From positions 1 to 17,363 of the forward strand of contig JAEZJB010000141.1 in assembly GCA_023415845.1 (NCBI GenBank): 17,363 bases of DNA, given 5' to 3'. Below are positions 13,825 to 17,363 of the stretch, piece by piece. Positions within the stretch are counted from its first letter, which is position 1. The number at the start of each line of letters is the position of its first letter. A program made the translations under genes and the position numbers. Under the pieces are notes generated by a model that searched no databases, was not told where the DNA came from, and saw only the letters and a program-made list of their open reading frames with translations. The stretch comes from Chloroflexota bacterium (GTDB lineage: Bacteria; Chloroflexota; Chloroflexia; Thermomicrobiales; UBA6265).

Positions 13825-15687
13825 TCAGTCCATTTCGTGGGCGATGGCGAGGATTTCCTGCTCGGCGATCCGGGCTTCTTCTTCCTGGCGGGCGAGCTCG
13901 GCGTCTCCCCGGAACTGCGAATTGTGCAACCGGCGGTAGAAGCCGTTCATGGCCAGCAGTTCCTCATGGGTGCCACGTTCGATGACCTCGCCATGGTTGA
14001 TGACGAGAATCTGGTCGGCCGAGCGAATGGTGCTCAGGCGATGGGCGATGACGAAGCTGGTGCGACCCTCCATCAGGCGGAGCAGGCCCTGCTGGATCTG
14101 GCGTTCGGTGCGGGTGTCGACCGAACTGGTGGCCTCGTCGAGGATGAGGATAGTGGGGTGGGAAATCGCGGCCCGGGCGATGGCGAGCAACTGTCGCTGG
14201 CCCTGGGAGAGATTCCCGCCGCGCTCGGTCAGTTCGGTGTCGTAGCCGTGCGGCAGTCGGCGGATGAATTGATCGGCATTTGCCAGTTCGGCAGCGGCCA
14301 CGATCTCCTCTTCCGTCGCGTCGAGCCGACCGTAGCGGATGTTCTCGCGGACGGTGCCGGCAAAGAGGAAGGTGTCCTGCAGCACTACCCCGAGCTGGCG
14401 GCGGAGATCCGCCTTACGCAGGCTCCGTATCTCGTGGCCGTCGAGCAGGATCTGGCCGAAATCGATCTCGTAGAACCGGGTCAGCATGTTGATGATGGTC
14501 GTCTTGCCCGCACCGGTGGGACCAACCAGTGCGATCAACTGGCCTGGCGTGGCATGGGCCGAGACATCTTTGAGCACCGGGGTCTTGCCATCGTAAGAGA
14601 ATTCGACGTTGTCGAGGACGACATCGCCGGTGAGGGTGACCGGGGCAGCGTCGAGCGCATCGACTTCGGACGGCTCATCAAGCAACTCGAAGACGCGCTC
14701 GGCGCCCGCGATGGCGGATTGTATCTGGTTATAGAGGTTGGCGATCTGGTTGATCGGCTGGCCGAGTTGCCGGGTGTACTGGAGAAAAGCCGCGACGGTG
14801 CCGACCGTGGCGTTGCCGTTGACCACGAGCCAGCCGCCGGTGCCGGCGACGGCGGCGATGCTGAGATTGCCGACAAAGTTCATCAGGGGGCCGACGAATC
14901 CGGCGAACGTCTGGGCGCGGGTTGAGGCGGCGCGCAATTCGGCGTTGGTGCGGTCGAACTGGGCAATGACCTCATCCTGGCGACTGTAGGCGATAACGAC
15001 CTTCTGGCCAGTGATGGTTTCCTCGATGGTGCCGTTGAGGTCACCAAGGTACTTCTGCTGGCCGCGAAAACCGGCGCGGGTTTGCTGGCCGATATAGCGG
15101 TTGACCAGGACCGAAAAGATGACGGTGGTTGCAATGGCGACGACCGCCAGGAACGGCTGGAGGATCAGCATCAGCGCGATGACGCCGACGATGGTCAGCA
15201 GCCCGGAAATGATCTGGCTCAGGCTCTCGGAGAGGACCTGATTGACATTTTCGACGTCGTTGGTGAGCCGGCTCATCGTCTCGCCGTGCGGACGCTGGTC
15301 GAAGAACTGGATCGGCAGCGTCTGGAGGTGGGTGAAGAGTTCGTCCCGGAGGGTGAGGACGGTTTGCTGGGCCAACTGGGCCATGATCCAGCCGACCAGC
15401 CACTGCAGAAGCGACTGAACGGCGTAAAGGCCGATCAGGATCAGGACGATTTCGCGCAATTTGCCCATGTCGCGGGGCGTGATGGCATCGTCGATCGCCC
15501 GGCCCAGCAGCCAGGGCGCAGTGACGGTGACGCCGGTGCTGATGACGACGAGGATCGCCGCGAGCAGCAGGCGCCCGCGCTGCCGGGAAAGGTATCCCCA
15601 CAGCCGCCAGAGCGTGGCATTGGTGTTTTTCGCCCGAACCGGCTCGTCCATCATGTGGCCGGCGGGACCACCCCTACGCTGCACCAT
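13825..15687 (-). CDS. ABC exporter half-transporter, catalytic-site subunit
   Basis: This encodes 620 residues: one type-IV exporter membrane domain (about residues 25-330, six helices) fused to one ATPase domain. Key motifs (numbered from the ATG at 15687) are Walker A GPTGAGKTT at 389-397, Q-loop Gln437, signature LSQGQ at 493-497, Walker B ILILDE ending in Glu518, and switch His549 in VIAHRLS. Glu and His are intact, so this ATPase site can hydrolyse ATP. The signature has Gln where the consensus LSGGQ has Gly. The ATG at 15687 has AAGGTGA five bases upstream and overlaps the end of the upstream gene by 14 bases, indicating translational coupling and a heterodimer. The C-terminal extension (about 590-620) is charged and coiled-coil-like. 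It would export a lipid, drug or peptide; the substrate is unknown. Confidence 0.93.
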   Translation of the reverse strand: MVQRRGGPAGHMMDEPVRAKNTNATLWRLWGYLSRQRGRLLLAAILVVISTGVTVTAPWLLGRAIDDAITPRDMGKLREIVLILIGLYAVQSLLQWLVGWIMAQLAQQTVLTLRDELFTHLQTLPIQFFDQRPHGETMSRLTNDVENVNQVLSESLSQIISGLLTIVGVIALMLILQPFLAVVAIATTVIFSVLVNRYIGQQTRAGFRGQQKYLGDLNGTIEETITGQKVVIAYSRQDEVIAQFDRTNAELRAASTRAQTFAGFVGPLMNFVGNLSIAAVAGTGGWLVVNGNATVGTVAAFLQYTRQLGQPINQIANLYNQIQSAIAGAERVFELLDEPSEVDALDAAPVTLTGDVVLDNVEFSYDGKTPVLKDVSAHATPGQLIALVGPTGAGKTTIINMLTRFYEIDFGQILLDGHEIRSLRKADLRRQLGVVLQDTFLFAGTVRENIRYGRLDATEEEIVAAAELANADQFIRRLPHGYDTELTERGGNLSQGQRQLLAIARAAISHPTILILDEATSSVDTRTERQIQQGLLRLMEGRTSFVIAHRLSTIRSADQILVINHGEVIERGTHEELLAMNGFYRRLHNSQFRGDAELARQEEEARIAEQEILAIAHEMD

Positions 15688-17363
15688 CGAACTCACCTTC
15701 GCTTTCCATCTGCGACTCGTAGATGTCGCGGTAGACCGGTGAGGTGACGAGCAGTTCGTGGTGGGTGCCCTCGGCGATCAGTTCGCCCGCTTCCAGCACG
15801 AGGATCTTGCTGGAATTGAGCACGGCGCTGATGCGTTGGGCGACGATGATGCGCGTTTGCCTGACAGTGGCCAGGGCCTGCTGGATGCGGGCTTCGGTGG
15901 CGACATCGACGGCGCTGGTGCTGTCGTCGAGGATCAGGATCGGGGCGTGGAGAATCAGGGCGCGGGCAATGGCGAGACGCTGCTTCTGGCCGCCCGACAG
16001 ATTGACGCCGCGCTGGCCGATCACCGAGTCGAGTCCCTCGGGCAGGGCCGAGATGAAGTCCCAGGCCTGGGACATGCGGGCGGCCTCCTCCACCTCGGCG
16101 TCGGAGGCTGTGGGCCGGCCGTATCGAATGTTGTCGCGAATGGTGCCGGAGAAGAGGATCGATTCCTGCAGGGCGATCGCCACGAGGGAACGAAGGGTCG
16201 GTTCGTCGTAGTCGCGGACATTGACGCCATCGATCAGGACCTCGCCGGAGGTGACATCGTGGAAGCGGGGAATGAGGTTGACGAGTGTGGACTTGCCGGA
16301 GCCGGTGGCACCGAGGATTGCGATTTCCTGGCCAGGCTCGGCGACGAACGAAATGTCGCGGAGGGCGGGGGCGCCGTCGGCTTCATAGGCAAACGAGACG
16401 TTGCGGAATTCGATGCGGCCCTGGCGCCTGGCCCGCTCGATGGGGATCGGCGGCGGCAGGATGACGGGTTCAGTGTCGAGCACCTCGTTGACGCGACCGG
16501 CGGAGGCTTCGGCGCGTGCGAACCGCAGGCTCAGCATCGCGAGCAGCATGATGCCGAAGAGACTCAGGAGCATGTAATTGGAGAAGGCGACCAGTTGCCC
16601 GACTTCGAGGTCGCCAGTGTTGACCAGGTTTCCGCCATACCAGTAGGCGGCAACGATTCCCACGTTCACCAGGAACATCAGGAGCGGCATGACCGCGACC
16701 ATGTAGCGCATCACCCTCAGCGTGGCGTCGCGCAGGTCGGCATTGGCGGCGTGGAACCGGTCCTCCTCGTACCGGGCCCGGGCGAAGACACGCACGACGC
16801 GGACCCCGGCGAGGTTTTCCTGCATCACGGTGTTCACCCCGTCGAGCTTTTTCTGGACGAGACGGAACAGCGGATAGGCGATGCGCATGACGACGGCGAT
16901 GAGGATCAGGATAAGGGGAATGAGGATGACGAAGAGGATCGCCAGTTTGGGACTGGTGATGGTGGCCAGGATGAGCGAGCCGAAGAGGAGCAGGGGGGCG
17001 CGGATCATGATGCGGAGCATCATCGCGACCATGTCGACCAGTTGCGTGACATCGTTTGTCAACCTGGTGATGAGCGATCCGGTCTCGAGATGATCGAGAT
17101 TCGCGAACGAGAATGATTGCACCTTGCGGAAGAGGGTTCCACGCAGATCGGCGCCGAATCCCTGCGAGGCGCGAATGGCGAACACTCCACAGAGCACTCC
17201 GCCGACAAGGCCAACGACGGCCACGCCAAGCATCAAAAATGCGGTGTTGCGTACGACATCAACGTCGTTTTTGGCTATTCCGTCGTCAATGATGCGCTCG
17301 ACCAGGCGAGGTTGAAGGAGGTCGGCGCCGACTTCAATCGCCATCATGAGCGGGGCGAGGATC
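15674..17363 (-). CDS. ABC exporter half-transporter, degenerate-site subunit (N-terminus outside window)
   Basis: The frame runs open to the window edge. The ATG at 17347 is not the true start, because the codons before it (I-L-A-P-L) continue the first membrane helix typical of the family; perhaps 20-30 residues are missing. The membrane domain and one ATPase domain are clear. Numbering from 17347: Walker A GATGSGKST at 346-354 and a canonical signature LSGGQ at 450-454. Walker B is ILILDD, with Asp475 in place of the catalytic Glu, and Gln504 (VAQR) stands in place of the switch His. These two changes define the degenerate site of heterodimeric exporters such as TM287/TM288 and BmrC/BmrD. 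The downstream gene, which overlaps it by 14 bases, supplies the catalytic half. Confidence 0.93.
   Translation of the reverse strand, partial: ILAPLMMAIEVGADLLQPRLVERIIDDGIAKNDVDVVRNTAFLMLGVAVVGLVGGVLCGVFAIRASQGFGADLRGTLFRKVQSFSFANLDHLETGSLITRLTNDVTQLVDMVAMMLRIMIRAPLLLFGSLILATITSPKLAILFVILIPLILILIAVVMRIAYPLFRLVQKKLDGVNTVMQENLAGVRVVRVFARARYEEDRFHAANADLRDATLRVMRYMVAVMPLLMFLVNVGIVAAYWYGGNLVNTGDLEVGQLVAFSNYMLLSLFGIMLLAMLSLRFARAEASAGRVNEVLDTEPVILPPPIPIERARRQGRIEFRNVSFAYEADGAPALRDISFVAEPGQEIAILGATGSGKSTLVNLIPRFHDVTSGEVLIDGVNVRDYDEPTLRSLVAIALQESILFSGTIRDNIRYGRPTASDAEVEEAARMSQAWDFISALPEGLDSVIGQRGVNLSGGQKQRLAIARALILHAPILILDDSTSAVDVATEARIQQALATVRQTRIIVAQRISAVLNSSKILVLEAGELIAEGTHHELLVTSPVYRDIYESQMESEGEFDGAA

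Noticed and set aside
13681..14925. Plus-strand open frame of 414 codons opposite the second ABC exporter gene
   Set aside because: Antisense shadow with no domain; the opposite strand has all ABC motifs in order.
15758..17116. Long plus-strand open frame of 452 codons opposite the ABC exporter
   Set aside because: Mirror frame of a clear ABC ATPase; its Glu/Asp/His-rich composition is typical of antisense reading of GC-rich genes.

Overview
The window reads as an ordinary chromosomal stretch of a GC-rich bacterium, most likely a member of Chloroflexota class Thermomicrobia or a close relative. This is an inference. It rests on the GC-rich coding bias, the many Tat-type (twin-arginine) signal peptides without lipoboxes, and the recurring residues Gln-(x)-Ala-Ser-Pro just after the predicted cleavage site in unrelated secreted proteins. 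No rRNA, tRNA or taxonomic marker gene is present to prove it. All genes except one (the FMN reductase) lie on the minus strand. No transposase, phage gene, CRISPR array or integration site was seen.

Layout, left to right. Positions 1-3734 hold three hydrolase-type genes: a Tat-exported BAAT/acyl-CoA thioester hydrolase-like alpha/beta hydrolase (cut by the window edge), a GH16-like protein whose E-x-D-x-x-E active-site motif reads E-I-C-V-V-E, and a beta-lactamase-fold serine hydrolase. Positions 3890-7200 hold a carbohydrate ABC importer operon (solute-binding protein, then two permeases) with its promoter, an internal hairpin and an end hairpin. It has no ATPase gene, so it presumably borrows a shared one.

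Positions 7833-10465 hold the most unusual part. A PqqD-domain protein carries an internal Tat-like signal followed by a 48-residue tail with eight cysteines. A small two-helix membrane protein follows it. An unrecognised 112-residue protein comes next, and then a second PqqD-domain protein that lacks the export signal and Cys-rich tail. The two PqqD genes share a nearly identical (95 of 100 bases, counted by eye) start and leader, and similar promoters, so they are a tandem duplication. This looks like a little-described family in which a RiPP-recognition-type domain is fused to an exported disulfide-rich peptide.

Positions 10486-12387 hold a Tat-exported tandem cupredoxin with an Asp/His-rich linker, divergent from a NADPH-dependent FMN reductase. 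Positions 12417-13628 encode a Tat-exported beta-propeller protein of the ScyD/ScyE type. Positions 13763-17363 encode a two-gene heterodimeric ABC exporter. The first gene (incomplete at its N-terminus) carries a degenerate ATP site and the second carries the catalytic site.

Several intergenic hairpins separate these units. The strongest is a 34-bp perfect palindrome between the convergent FMN reductase and ScyD-like genes.
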